Shown: piece after piece, positions 1-7,367 of the stretch
Layout of the letters: each line of letters starts with the position of its first letter
Numbering within the stretch: the first letter of the stretch is position 1
From: Deltaproteobacteria bacterium RBG_16_49_23
Lineage (GTDB): Bacteria > Desulfobacterota > BSN033 > UBA1163
Length of the DNA stretch: 35,506 nt
NCBI GenBank assembly: GCA_001798855.1
Contig: MGQQ01000071.1
Span: 326-35,831 of the forward strand
Direction: 5' to 3'
Notes under the pieces: generated by a model
What the model saw: only the letters and a program-made list of their open reading frames with translations
Database searches by the model: none
What the model was told of the DNA's origin: nothing
Program-made: the position numbers and the translations under genes

Positions 1-360
1 TGGAAATGAACAAATTCTTGTGTGGGCTCGCATTCCCCATTAGTAGGTGCAATGCAAAACGAAATACACGGCAGGAAATATCCCGAAAACAAGGAGGAAA
101 AGAACATGAAAAGGTCAGAACTCATGAAGGGATGTCTTTTGTAAAAAATCGGGGTCAGACTTGATTATTGAGTTTTAAAAGAGAAAGAGCCTTTTGCCAG
201 TTGGCAGCCGTCCCGACTTGGTTTCTCATCGGGTGCAAGGAGAAGTTCTGCACCGATTGGCTGGAAATGTAATCCAAATATTGTCACGGTTTATTGCCAG
301 GCGATCAGATGGCACGTGAGGCTTGTAGCAATTTATTTACAGATGGTGTAGAATGAAAAT
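1..360. other. Gene-poor stretch before the toxin-antitoxin pair
   Basis: No convincing gene is seen. The only translation signal is AAGGAGG at 91-97, 8 nt before an ATG at 106, which opens a frame of just 12 codons ending at TAA 142-144. Directly after it (about 150-165) is a GGGGTCAGACTTG-like word, which I associate from general experience with the edges of IS200/REP-type transposase loci; no transposase frame remains here. The stretch may be the decayed edge of a mobile element. Confidence 0.3.
106..144 (+). other. 12-codon mini-ORF with a strong ribosome binding site
   Basis: The frame ATG (106) to TAA (144) encodes MKRSELMKGCLL and is preceded by AAGGAGG at 91-97 with an 8-nt spacer. 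It is the best SD in the first 350 bases, yet the frame is tiny. It could be the surviving start of a broken gene or a leader peptide. Nothing downstream in frame shows homology I recognise. Low confidence that it is a functional gene. Confidence 0.15.
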
Positions 361-585
361 ATGAAACAGAACATTGTCGAAATCTTAAAGGAGGCGTTGA
401 AACTGCCCCCAGAGGCACGGGCGGCTCTTGCAGGAACCTTACTTGACAGCCTTGACGAAACCGTAGATAGGGATGCGGAGTCGGCGTGGGAAGCTGAAAT
501 CGTCATGCGGCTTAAGGAAATTGACGAAGGCAAAGTCAATCTAATTCCCTGGGCCGAAGCCAGAGCAAGAATCGCAGGGCAGTGA
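361..585 (+). CDS. Addiction-module antitoxin, PF09720-like (TIGR02574 type)
   Basis: This 74-residue acidic protein has the typical layout of the 'putative addiction module component' antitoxins. An N-terminal helix (EALKLPPEARAALAGTLLDSLD, residues 11-32) is followed by an acidic helix rich in Ala, Glu and Trp, and a C-terminal EIDEGKVNLIPWAEARARI segment that in the family binds the partner toxin. Such antitoxins neutralise a RelE/ParE-fold toxin and usually repress their own operon. The stop codon TGA overlaps the ATG of the toxin gene (TGATG at 583-587), which implies translational coupling. The SD before ATG 361 is weak. A TAGAAT hexamer at about 348-353 could be a -10 element, but no good -35 sits at the right distance. 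Family assignment is by sequence pattern, not by a database search. Confidence 0.8.
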   Translation: MKQNIVEILKEALKLPPEARAALAGTLLDSLDETVDRDAESAWEAEIVMRLKEIDEGKVNLIPWAEARARIAGQ

Positions 586-887
586 TGTCCCCTCGACAGA
601 TCGATGTCCATCCCGAGGCCGTTGCTGAAGCGCGAGCGGCAGCCCAGTGGTACCGAGAAAGGAGTGCCTTAGCGACAGATGCCTTTCTTGCAGAACTTGA
701 TCGTGCCGTCGAAAGAATTACCGAGAACCCTGAAATGTATCCGCGCTATGTTCGAGGCACGCGACGTTATCTCCTACAGCGCTTCCCTTTCTATTTAGTG
801 TATCGCGAAGTTTCCGGAAAACTTGAGGTTGTTGCGATTGCCCACGGTAGGCGAAAACCCGGATATTGGAAAAGACGTATAGCCTAA
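585..887 (+). CDS. RelE/ParE-family toxin
   Basis: This basic protein of about 100 residues matches the ParE/RelE plasmid-stabilisation toxin family. It has an N-terminal HPEAVAEARAAAQWYRERS helix, then AFLAELDRAVERITENPEMYPRY, then the core strands RYLLQRFPFYLVYRE and the late VVAIAHGRRKPGYWKRR segment. The last block (AHGRRKPGYW) is the usual C-terminal signature of this group. Members either cleave ribosome-bound mRNA (RelE) or poison DNA gyrase (ParE); the sequence does not decide which. The start is ATG 585, overlapping the antitoxin stop; a GTG at 582, one codon upstream, is also possible. The pair is a complete type II toxin-antitoxin locus with no sign of frameshift, next to repeat-rich, gene-poor DNA. 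Confidence 0.82.
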   Translation: MSPRQIDVHPEAVAEARAAAQWYRERSALATDAFLAELDRAVERITENPEMYPRYVRGTRRYLLQRFPFYLVYREVSGKLEVVAIAHGRRKPGYWKRRIA

Positions 888-897
888 TGTGTCACTC

Positions 898-923
898 CAG
901 CGGATGGCTTGCGGCCACCGCTG
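898..923 (+). repeat. GC-rich hairpin after the toxin gene
   Basis: CAGCGG-A-TGGC pairs with GCCACCGCTG, giving a 10-bp stem with one bulged A and a 5-nt loop, 10 nt after the toxin stop. No T-tract follows, so it is a weak candidate for a terminator. The remaining bases to 1089 show no gene that I recognise. Confidence 0.35.
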
Positions 924-1089
924 ATTTCAGTCGTTATGCTTACTTTCATCCCGTAATCTTCGATTCTTGAATACGGTTGCCAGTAATGACTTGCAGGTGT
1001 AGTTCGTACTCCAGCATTTGATTCTCTTCTTTTTCTTTTGATCGGGTCCCCAATGGAAAACAGCGGGTCAGGGGGGTACCGGGGTCATC

Positions 1090-1485
1090 CTAATCTTTGC
1101 CTTTTTTCTTCAGGAGGGTCAGGAGATCAGACTCTTTTGAACCTTTAGCATCCGACTTATCTCTCTCAATCTCGGCCTTCAGTTCCTCCCTCTTCCACTC
1201 TTTCTCCTTAATCAAATGCCTTTCGATCCATTGGTCGATGGTCTTGATATCGAAGAGAACCCGATCCCCGATCTTGAGGTAGGGTAGTTTTTTAAGGGAA
1301 GCCATTCGATAAATGGTGTCGGTGGAAAGGCTGAGGTACTGGCTGGCCTCTTTGGCAGTGATCAGCCTCCGGAGTTCGGGAATCTTCTTCACCCGGTCAC
1401 CCACACGCTCAAAATATTTTTCAGCCAATATGTCTGCCAGCATATCCAAAAATTCTTTCACAGGGGGTCGTTCGTCACTCGCCAT
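1090..1485 (-). CDS. Small MerR/excisionase-type helix-turn-helix protein
   Basis: The protein (131 residues from the chosen start) carries a central excisionase-type HTH: LITAKEASQYLSLSTDTIYRMASLKKLPYLKIGDRVLFDIKTIDQWIER. This is the form found in many phage, plasmid and orphan DNA-binding proteins of the helix_turn_helix_17 (TIGR01764) group. The C-terminus is a highly charged Lys/Glu-rich helix (KEKEWKREELKAEIERDKSD) ending in LLTLLKKKGKD. The ATG at 1485 is preferred over the upstream in-frame ATG at 1512, because AAGGAGG lies 5 nt before it. There is no integrase or phage gene beside it, so it may be an orphan regulator. Its target and role are unknown. Confidence 0.75.
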   Translation of the reverse strand: MASDERPPVKEFLDMLADILAEKYFERVGDRVKKIPELRRLITAKEASQYLSLSTDTIYRMASLKKLPYLKIGDRVLFDIKTIDQWIERHLIKEKEWKREELKAEIERDKSDAKGSKESDLLTLLKKKGKD

Positions 1486-1512
1486 CTCTCTCCCTCCTTC
1501 AAAGAGCCGCAT

Positions 1513-1676
1513 TATATACTACAAACGCATTAGATAATGCGGCAATAACCAAACACCAAATTCCAAACACCAAATAATAACCAATAATCAATTTACCAAA
1601 TATATTGCTGTTTGGTTATTGGAATTTGAAATTTATTTGGTTATTGAAATTTGGTGATTGGTTAATTGGATCTGTA
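1513..1676. repeat. AT-rich imperfect inverted repeat between the HTH gene and lpxC
   Basis: The left part (about 1543-1600) is built of CCAAA-type words (ATAACCAAACACC, CCAAATTCC, CCAAATAATAACC). The right part (about 1611-1670) carries the complementary words (TTTGGTTATTGG, AATTTGAAATTT, TTTGGTTATTG, AATTTGGTGATTGG). The two halves can fold on each other imperfectly. The stretch lies after the lpxC stop, so it could end lpxC transcription, but it looks like a degenerate repeat element rather than a classical terminator. Confidence 0.5.
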
Positions 1677-3002
1677 TCAGGATCCCTTTTTCAGCATCCC
1701 TTCCTGAATCTTCTTCATCATGGCAATATTTTCCGTATGGCCGGTCAGGTGGGCCGTCACTTTGCCCCGGACCGGACGATTGAGAAGATAGAAATCGCCG
1801 ATCAGGTCGAGAATCTTATGCCGGACAAACTCATCCGCAAACCTCAGCTCCGTGTTGACAATCTTTTCATCGTCCACCAGGATGAAGTTGTGGAGACGTC
1901 CCCCGCTTGCCAATCCCATTCGTTCGAGCATCTCGATGTCCTTCAAAAACCCGAATGTCCTCGCTGGAGCAATCTGTTCCTTAAAGGTCTCCTCACTTCC
2001 CACTGTGAAATCGAGGGCCTGTTTTCCGATGGGAGAGGGATAATCCAGAAAATAATGGATGGAAAAACCTTCGGAAGGTTCAATGACGAGAGATTTATTC
2101 TTATGAACGACTTCTAACTTTCGATCGATCACAATTTCATCCACTCGCTCCTCTTGCTCCTCAATCCCCGCTTCTTCAATGATCTTGCAGAACTCGAGTG
2201 CAGAACCGTCCATGATTGGAATCTCCTCGATCATCTTCACCATGAGATTGGTGATGCGATAGGCATGGAGCACGGCCATCAAATGCTCAATCGTCTTGGC
2301 GATGGCCCTTCCCTTCTTGAGAGAAGTGGCAAACTCAGTTGTCTGGACATAGTCGAGATGGGCCGGGACCACCTCATCATATGAGATGCTTCCGAAAAGG
2401 ATGCCGCTATGGGGAGGAAGAGGCTGGAGGAGAAGCCCTGTCTTCATTCCGGAGTGAAGCCCTGTTCCGTAAAGGACGACGCTCTTTCTAATCGTCCGCT
2501 GAAGGGTGAGAGAGGTTGATTTCTGCTTCAAAGGCTCTTTTGGAAGGGACGTCTCAGGGAGGGAAGAAATGAGAGACGGAGAAACACCCACTTTTTCAGA
2601 AGGGACTTCCGGGGATCGTTCACTCTCTGATAATTCTTCTTGCCGGTCGAGGGCCCGACGAATCGTCATGAGGAGAACATCCAGAGAAATCGGTTTTTCA
2701 ATGAAGTCGAAGGCCCCTATCTTGACGGCGGCCATAGCCGTAGAAATGGTCGCATGGCCCGAGATCATGATGACCTGACAATCGGGAACCATTCCCTTAA
2801 ACCGTTTTAAAACTTCGATCCCGTCCATCCCCGGCATCCAGATATCGAGAAGGGTGACATCGGGATTCTCTCGTTGAAAGGTTCCAATGGCCTCTTCCCC
2901 GCTTTTGGCCGCAACCACTCGAAAACCCTCGTCTTCGAGAACCCCGGCAATCGACTGAACCACCCTCTCCTCATCATCCACGATGAGGACCTTCCTCTCC
3001 AT
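1677..3002 (-). CDS. lpxC: Receiver domain fused to LpxC (UDP-3-O-acyl-GlcNAc deacetylase)
   Basis: LpxC is the zinc deacetylase that commits UDP-3-O-acyl-GlcNAc to lipid A synthesis in the cytoplasm. This 441-residue protein is about 135 residues longer than a normal LpxC. Residues 1-120 form a complete CheY-like receiver with the acidic pair D9-D10, phospho-acceptor D53 (LLDIWMPG), switch S81 and K103 (IEKP); the sequence is of the NtrC/NtrX type. A Ser/Pro/Glu-rich linker (about 121-167) follows. The LpxC part starts near 168 and keeps E239-H240 (TIEHL), H395 and D399 (VRHKILDLIGD) and H422 (LTGHTEN), the known catalytic and zinc-binding positions, so both halves look functional. The start ATG has AAGGAG 5 nt upstream. 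No histidine kinase or other lipid A gene is in the window. Control of LpxC by phosphorylation is inference. Confidence 0.95.
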   Translation of the reverse strand: MERKVLIVDDEERVVQSIAGVLEDEGFRVVAAKSGEEAIGTFQRENPDVTLLDIWMPGMDGIEVLKRFKGMVPDCQVIMISGHATISTAMAAVKIGAFDFIEKPISLDVLLMTIRRALDRQEELSESERSPEVPSEKVGVSPSLISSLPETSLPKEPLKQKSTSLTLQRTIRKSVVLYGTGLHSGMKTGLLLQPLPPHSGILFGSISYDEVVPAHLDYVQTTEFATSLKKGRAIAKTIEHLMAVLHAYRITNLMVKMIEEIPIMDGSALEFCKIIEEAGIEEQEERVDEIVIDRKLEVVHKNKSLVIEPSEGFSIHYFLDYPSPIGKQALDFTVGSEETFKEQIAPARTFGFLKDIEMLERMGLASGGRLHNFILVDDEKIVNTELRFADEFVRHKILDLIGDFYLLNRPVRGKVTAHLTGHTENIAMMKKIQEGMLKKGS

Positions 3003-3359
3003 ATTTTCTCCTTATCTCTGCATTTCCATTACCACAACCCGGATGAAGAATCAACAAGTTATTGGAATAATGGAATGATGGAATATTGGAATGTTGGGTT
3101 CTAAACCATTATTCCAGTCTTCCACCATTCGATTTTCTTCCCCGTTTTCCAACCTATATGAGAGCTCTGAAAAACTACTTTACGCTCTCTGATTACACGG
3201 ATTTCAAAAAAAATGATTCCACAAATTTTTATATTTATCAATACATTTCTAATCTGTGTAATCGGTCCCTAATCAATGTAATCAGAGATTTCTGGACTTT
3301 TTCAGAAATCTCTATATTTTTCATTGACTACTTTGCATTGGCCATTTTGCATTGATAAC
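3003..3359. repeat. Repeat-filled gap upstream of lpxC
   Basis: This 357-bp gap holds no gene. At 3060-3127 there are TGGAAT-type words (TTGGAATAATGGAATGATGG and similar) facing an inverted copy (CCATTATTCCAG). The same word family forms the arms of the element between murD and mraY. At 3187-3290 there are three copies of a GATTACA-N2-3-GATT motif, one on the plus strand (3191-3204) and two on the minus strand (within 3251-3266 and 3271-3287). The lpxC promoter should be in this gap, but no convincing -35/-10 pair was found. Confidence 0.6.
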
Positions 3360-4403
3360 TCAGTAGTTCCCCATCCCCACCTTCTCCTTTAGAAGCTGAT
3401 GATCCTCTTCGGAGGAGGCAAAAATTCCAATATTTCCAAGTCTCACATTCACAAGGCCCACGGCTTTGACCTCATGGTAGGCTGAGATCATCTCTGTGAC
3501 CTTCGGACTTCTGTATCGCTTCATCTGATGCTCAGGGAAGAAGGCGAGGATCGTAAAGGGAATCTCAGGATTGATATCAAAGAGCAACCGGGCGATCTTC
3601 TTCAGCTGGGGTGTCTCCGCCAGGTTGGGGATATAGAGGGAGAGGACCTCCAGTACAAAACCTCTCTTGACAATCTCCTCGGGAAGTTTAAGGATGTGCC
3701 GGTTGAAACAGCCCGTCAACCATTTGTGGTCTGTTCCGTCATAGGCTTTGATGTCGAGCCAGAAAGAGTCCACTCCTGCCTCCTTGAGGGCATCGAGATT
3801 CTGAGGGGTAAGCCCATAGCCATTGGTTTCGATCAGTATTTTGAGACTGGTCTCTGATTTAATCAGTCGTGCGCATTCGATATAAAAATCCGGACAACAG
3901 GTCAGGTCTCCTCCTGTAAAGGCAACGATATCCCGGGCAGGCCCCCATCCCTGCGGACTCAAAACAATGTCCTTTTTCTGGATAACCCTGGGGCAAAGGG
4001 GAGACCGTTTTCCTTGCATGACACAGGCGCCGCAACAGCGACACGACTCAGAGGCATGAAAGGCGGTGGCCCTCTTCCGGGGTTCTCGAATCGTCACCCC
4101 TTTTTCATATTCTTTACAGGCCTTCAACACATCGGCAGGCGACCACCATTCCCCCTTGGCTCGTTTGGTGAAAGCCCAGGAATGGCATTTCCGGCAGGAA
4201 AAGTTGCATCCTGACTGATAGATCGAGAGATAGTTTTCCGGACGGGAAAGATGGGCGGCAGAGATCAACCGGAGCAATCCTCTGTCCGATTCTTTGAGGG
4301 TTGCCTCGCAGGCCAGGAATGTTCCACCCCCTGCCTCAACAAAACAGCTTCCCTGAGGATATCCCTGTTTAATCAGATTGCATCTCATGGTAAATTTTAT
4401 CAC
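3360..4403 (-). CDS. Radical-SAM enzyme with an extra cysteine cluster (PflA-like)
   Basis: The protein (347 residues) has the radical-SAM motif CNFSCRKC (C66, C70, C73) that binds the [4Fe-4S] cluster and S-adenosylmethionine, followed by a GGD-type motif (FTGGDLT, 163-168) and ETNGYG (near 192), as in pyruvate formate-lyase-activating-type enzymes. Between them is an insert with C121-x2-C124-x2-C127-x9-C137 plus C123, spaced like a ferredoxin-type auxiliary cluster site, as in many glycyl-radical-enzyme activases. No glycyl-radical enzyme or other substrate gene is next to it, so the reaction is unknown. The start is GTG 4403 or ATG 4388; neither has a good SD. It is transcribed towards lpxC across a 357-bp repeat-rich gap, so co-transcription is uncertain. 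Confidence 0.8.
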   Translation of the reverse strand: MIKFTMRCNLIKQGYPQGSCFVEAGGGTFLACEATLKESDRGLLRLISAAHLSRPENYLSIYQSGCNFSCRKCHSWAFTKRAKGEWWSPADVLKACKEYEKGVTIREPRKRATAFHASESCRCCGACVMQGKRSPLCPRVIQKKDIVLSPQGWGPARDIVAFTGGDLTCCPDFYIECARLIKSETSLKILIETNGYGLTPQNLDALKEAGVDSFWLDIKAYDGTDHKWLTGCFNRHILKLPEEIVKRGFVLEVLSLYIPNLAETPQLKKIARLLFDINPEIPFTILAFFPEHQMKRYRSPKVTEMISAYHEVKAVGLVNVRLGNIGIFASSEEDHQLLKEKVGMGNY

Positions 4404-4417
4404 ATGCCATCTTTACC

Positions 4418-4447
4418 TTGCAAGTGAGGAGAAGCGTGTGATATAGA
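4418..4447 (+). promoter_or_regulatory. Candidate extended -10 promoter for the sirtuin gene
   Basis: TTGCAA (4418-4423) and TATAGA (4442-4447) are 18 bp apart, and TGA directly before the -10 makes an extended -10 element. The predicted start of transcription is near 4454, giving a leader of about 65 nt before ATG 4519. The site is divergent from the radical-SAM gene. It was found by eye against the sigma-70 consensus. Confidence 0.4.
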
Positions 4448-4518
4448 CAACCAGGAAAAGCCCGATAGGGTGATAGGGAGATGGGGTGAAAAATGTTTTA
4501 AAGAAACAGGAGAACAAC

Positions 4519-5298
4519 ATGGAAGAAAAAATTAGACAGGTGGCCGAATGGATCATTTATGCTAAGCGAACGGTGGTTTTCGTAGGGGCCGGTCTCAGCA
4601 CCGGATCAGGGATTCCTGACTTTCGAAGTCCCGGGGGCGTATGGGATAAATATGATCCTGAGGACTTCTATTTCCAAAAATTTTTAGCGAGCGAAGCCTC
4701 CCGGGAAAAATACTGGCAAATGGCCACGGAGATGTACGAACCAATGAAAAAGGCTCAACCCAATCCGGCCCATCTCGCTATTGCCGAAATGGAAAAACTC
4801 GGCAAACTCGATTGTGTCATTACCCAGAATATCGATGGCCTCCATCACAAAGCAGGAAATTCGGAAGAAAAGATTATCGAACTTCATGGGACAGCCATGT
4901 ATGTCACTTGCTTGAATTGCAAAAAGAGATATGATCGCGATGAAATTCAGAATCGCCTTCGAAAAGGCACGAAGGTCCCTTACTGTGATGATTGCGGCGG
5001 TCCTCTCAAGCCCGCAACCATCTCTTTCGGCCAATCCATGCCTGAAAAAGAAACAGAGGAGGCTTATCATCGGTCTTCGGCTTGTGATCTCTTCATCGTT
5101 ATCGGATCTTCCCTTGTGGTTCAACCCGCCGCTTCCATGCCCCTGGTGGCAAAAAGGAACGAAGCGAAACTGGTAATCATCAACAGGGCTCCCACTCCCT
5201 ATGACGATATGGCTGATATTGTCATCTACGGTCAGGCCGGTTCGACCATGGCAGGCATCTTGGACCATGTGAAACGAGGATTAGGAATCGCGGAATGA
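4519..5298 (+). CDS. cobB: Sir2-family NAD-dependent protein deacylase
   Basis: Sirtuins remove acetyl or longer acyl groups from lysines while consuming NAD+. All family hallmarks are present (numbering from the chosen start): GAGLSTGSGIPDFRS at about 23-37 (NAD site), TQNIDGLHHKAG at 102-113, catalytic H123 in ELHG, a zinc-binding C131/C134...C156/C159 ribbon, FGQSMP, and the GSSLVVQPA loop. The length (259 residues) is normal for a bacterial sirtuin. The FGQSMP loop reads Q-S where FGE.LP is more usual, a small difference. The start ATG 4519 is chosen because AGGAG lies 6 nt before it; an upstream in-frame GTG at 4486 lacks this. The gene stands alone with its own likely promoter; its substrates cannot be read from context. 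Confidence 0.93.
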   Translation: MEEKIRQVAEWIIYAKRTVVFVGAGLSTGSGIPDFRSPGGVWDKYDPEDFYFQKFLASEASREKYWQMATEMYEPMKKAQPNPAHLAIAEMEKLGKLDCVITQNIDGLHHKAGNSEEKIIELHGTAMYVTCLNCKKRYDRDEIQNRLRKGTKVPYCDDCGGPLKPATISFGQSMPEKETEEAYHRSSACDLFIVIGSSLVVQPAASMPLVAKRNEAKLVIINRAPTPYDDMADIVIYGQAGSTMAGILDHVKRGLGIAE

Positions 5299-5665
5299 AA
5301 AACTTAAAAGTCATGAATTTTATGATAAACCAGTCTTAAAAGGTTGGCATGGATATTTTAGGAGGGAATGGTTACTTTTTGTCCAAAAAAAGACAATTAT
5401 TGCACTTTTCTGTTAATCATTTGACCCCAAATTAAAATAAATCCTTTAAATTCAAATCGTTAGGAGATGTCGAAATTGGTATTATTCTTGCTAAAAGCAA
5501 GAATGGAAATTCGTATCACTTTAGCGCTTTGAAAAAAATGTCTAATCCCCCTTCATCCCCCTTTGTCAAAAGGGGGAAATGTTTCTCCTCCCTTTGGAAA
5601 AGGGAGGTAGGGAGGGATTTTACAAGACGGTTTCAAACAGCTAAATTGATTCGGAAATTCTAATA
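5299..5665. repeat. Gap with two perfect C-rich hairpins
   Basis: No gene is seen here. Two perfect hairpins lie close together: 5556-5577 (9-bp stem TCCCCCTTT, loop GTCA) and 5587-5607 (9-bp stem CCTCCCTTT, 3-nt loop), followed by GGGAGGGATTTT. They belong to the widespread CCCCCTTT...AAAGGGGG type of intergenic repeat. They could also end transcription of the sirtuin gene, although they sit about 260 nt after its stop. Confidence 0.6.
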
Positions 5666-5683
5666 TTGTTTAAATTGAAAGAA

Positions 5684-6202
5684 ATGGAAAAAAGTTTGCA
5701 ATCCTTTCAAAAATTTTTCCTTCTCAAGATGATTCCCCTCCTGGTGGCGCTCTTTTTTTTATACGGGTGCGCAGGGGTTAAACCTGATGAGAAATCAACT
5801 CCTCCTGTTGAAGAAAAAGTTGAACAGTCTAAAAAGAAAGAAGTTTCATCACCCCAACCTGCCCCGGATCCTCCTAAGAAACAGGTTTATGTCCCTGCTT
5901 CACCGCCCGTTTTGGAATCTCCCAAGACAACTCCATCAACCCAGCCACCGCCATCCCCTCCACCTTCCCTCCGTTCGATTAAAATTTTATGGGATTCTGT
6001 CAATCTTCGTGAAGGGCCAGGAACCAATTTCAAAGTGATTGGAAATGTTAAGCAAGGAACTTCTTTGATCATCCTTGAAGAGAAGGGAAACTGGTTACGG
6101 GTTCGAGTGCGGGACGGAAATGAGGCGTGGGTGAGCAAAGCCGCCACTTCAGAGGCTTCCAAACCTCCCCCAGTGGAAACTCCAAAACCCAAACCGATGT
6201 GA
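5684..6202 (+). CDS. SH3b-domain lipoprotein with a Pro-rich linker
   Basis: The N-terminus is a lipoprotein signal: charged start, hydrophobic stretch MIPLLVALFFLYGC, and lipobox LYGC about 29 residues from ATG 5684. After the Cys comes a Lys/Glu/Pro-rich linker of about 65 residues with PPPSPPPS-type repeats. A bacterial SH3 domain follows (ILWDSVNLREGPGTNFKVIGNVKQGTSLIILEEKGNWLRVRVRDGNEAWVSK), containing the typical VNLREGPGT and W-V motifs. A short Pro-rich tail ends the protein. SH3b domains generally bind peptidoglycan or peptides in the envelope, so a periplasmic, membrane-anchored role is likely. ATG 5684 is preferred over a TTG at 5666; the SD is weak. The next gene starts 16 nt downstream, suggesting an operon. 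Confidence 0.8.
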   Translation: MEKSLQSFQKFFLLKMIPLLVALFFLYGCAGVKPDEKSTPPVEEKVEQSKKKEVSSPQPAPDPPKKQVYVPASPPVLESPKTTPSTQPPPSPPPSLRSIKILWDSVNLREGPGTNFKVIGNVKQGTSLIILEEKGNWLRVRVRDGNEAWVSKAATSEASKPPPVETPKPKPM

Positions 6203-6218
6203 GGACCGGAAACCTAAA

Positions 6219-7367
6219 ATGCTGATTTGCAAGAAATGCCAGGTCGAATATGAGGGGGAGAACAGGTTTTGCAGTCAGTGCGGAAGTTTTCTCGTCAGAA
6301 AAGAGACAGTCATTGGTGATACCGGCGACCCGGAAAAAACAGATGAAGAAAAGCCAAAAGAAAAATATATCTGCCCTGATTGTAAAATCATCTATGAAAA
6401 GGCAAAGTCCTGCATCCGATGCGGAGTGGAGGTCATTCTTCTATCCTCCTTTCAAGAAAGAGAGGAGGGGACTGCTCAGGAGCCTGAAGCCGGAAACGAG
6501 TCGCCTCAGGTCCTAACCACCAAGGAATGGCTGGAATCACCGCCTCAGCGCCTCATCTGCCCGGTTTGTAAAAAAGTCCATCTCCGCGGCAAGTCTTGCC
6601 TCAAATGCGGAACAGGACTCGTCCCACAAGGCTTGCCTCGAGAGGAAGAAAATAAAAAAACACCTTATCCCCATGAAGCCAAAAGGCATGAGTCTAAACC
6701 CCCCTACCCTACGGGATCAGAAGAAGATCTTTTCCGGGACGAAGCCCTTGATAAACATACTCATAAAAGGACAGTCGATGAACAGATAAAAAAGGGAAGG
6801 TTTGCAAGAAAGGTAAAAAAAGATTATCCGCGGATCTTTTTAAACTGGGCTGGCATCTCCATCATTTGTATTGCCGCTGGGTATTTTCTCTGGTCCACCT
6901 ATTCCCACGTCGGAGCAAAGAAGCCTGACTCCGGCGCTATCTCTCCTTCTAAAGAGACGGCCTCCTCTCCTGTGGCCATCTCCCAGGTGATTGCTCCTCC
7001 CTCCACTCCCCTCACAGAGGCGGAAGAGATAGAGAAAATAGGAAACCTCCTCGACGATATCCGGAAGGCCAATCTGGAAAAGAATATTGACCTCTTCCTT
7101 TCCTGCTATTCAAAAGATTTTAAAGACCGGGAAGGGAAGAAGAGAGCTACCCTTCAATCCTGGGCAAATTTCAATTTCCTCGATCTCACCTATTTTCTTG
7201 AGCCCCCTTCGTTATCCGGGAATGCCGCCAGAGCAAGAGTGGAGTGGCTGGCCAGGTTTTCTTCGAAAAGCGGCGGTCAACCCCAGGAAAGCAAAACCGT
7301 TCTCAATGTGATCTTTAAGAAAGAGGAGGGGGCCTGGAAGATAGGAGAAATTAAATCGAGTTTATAG
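6219..7367 (+). CDS. Triple zinc-ribbon protein with one TM helix and an NTF2-like end
   Basis: This 382-residue protein begins with three C-x2-C...C-x2-C zinc ribbons: CKKC...CSQC (4-21), CPDC...CIRC (about 51-68) and CPVC...CLKC (about 113-130). Between and after them are charged linkers. A transmembrane segment follows (LNWAGISIICIAAGYFLWSTY, about residues 208-228). The part after the membrane has a Ser/Pro-rich stretch and a C-terminal domain (EEIEKIGNLLDDIRKANLEKNIDLFLSCYSKDFKDREG to FKKEEGAWKIGEIKSSL) that looks like the SnoaL/NTF2-like fold. The ribbons are probably cytoplasmic and the C-terminal domain periplasmic. It lies 16 nt after the SH3 lipoprotein gene, and its stop overlaps the stop of the convergent gene by 6 nt. 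Function unknown. Confidence 0.75.
   Translation: MLICKKCQVEYEGENRFCSQCGSFLVRKETVIGDTGDPEKTDEEKPKEKYICPDCKIIYEKAKSCIRCGVEVILLSSFQEREEGTAQEPEAGNESPQVLTTKEWLESPPQRLICPVCKKVHLRGKSCLKCGTGLVPQGLPREEENKKTPYPHEAKRHESKPPYPTGSEEDLFRDEALDKHTHKRTVDEQIKKGRFARKVKKDYPRIFLNWAGISIICIAAGYFLWSTYSHVGAKKPDSGAISPSKETASSPVAISQVIAPPSTPLTEAEEIEKIGNLLDDIRKANLEKNIDLFLSCYSKDFKDREGKKRATLQSWANFNFLDLTYFLEPPSLSGNAARARVEWLARFSSKSGGQPQESKTVLNVIFKKEEGAWKIGEIKSSL

Noticed and set aside
1605..2117. Long plus-strand frame (170 codons) antisense to lpxC
   Set aside because: It is a mirror frame of a clearly conserved gene, with no recognisable domain and no ribosome binding site.
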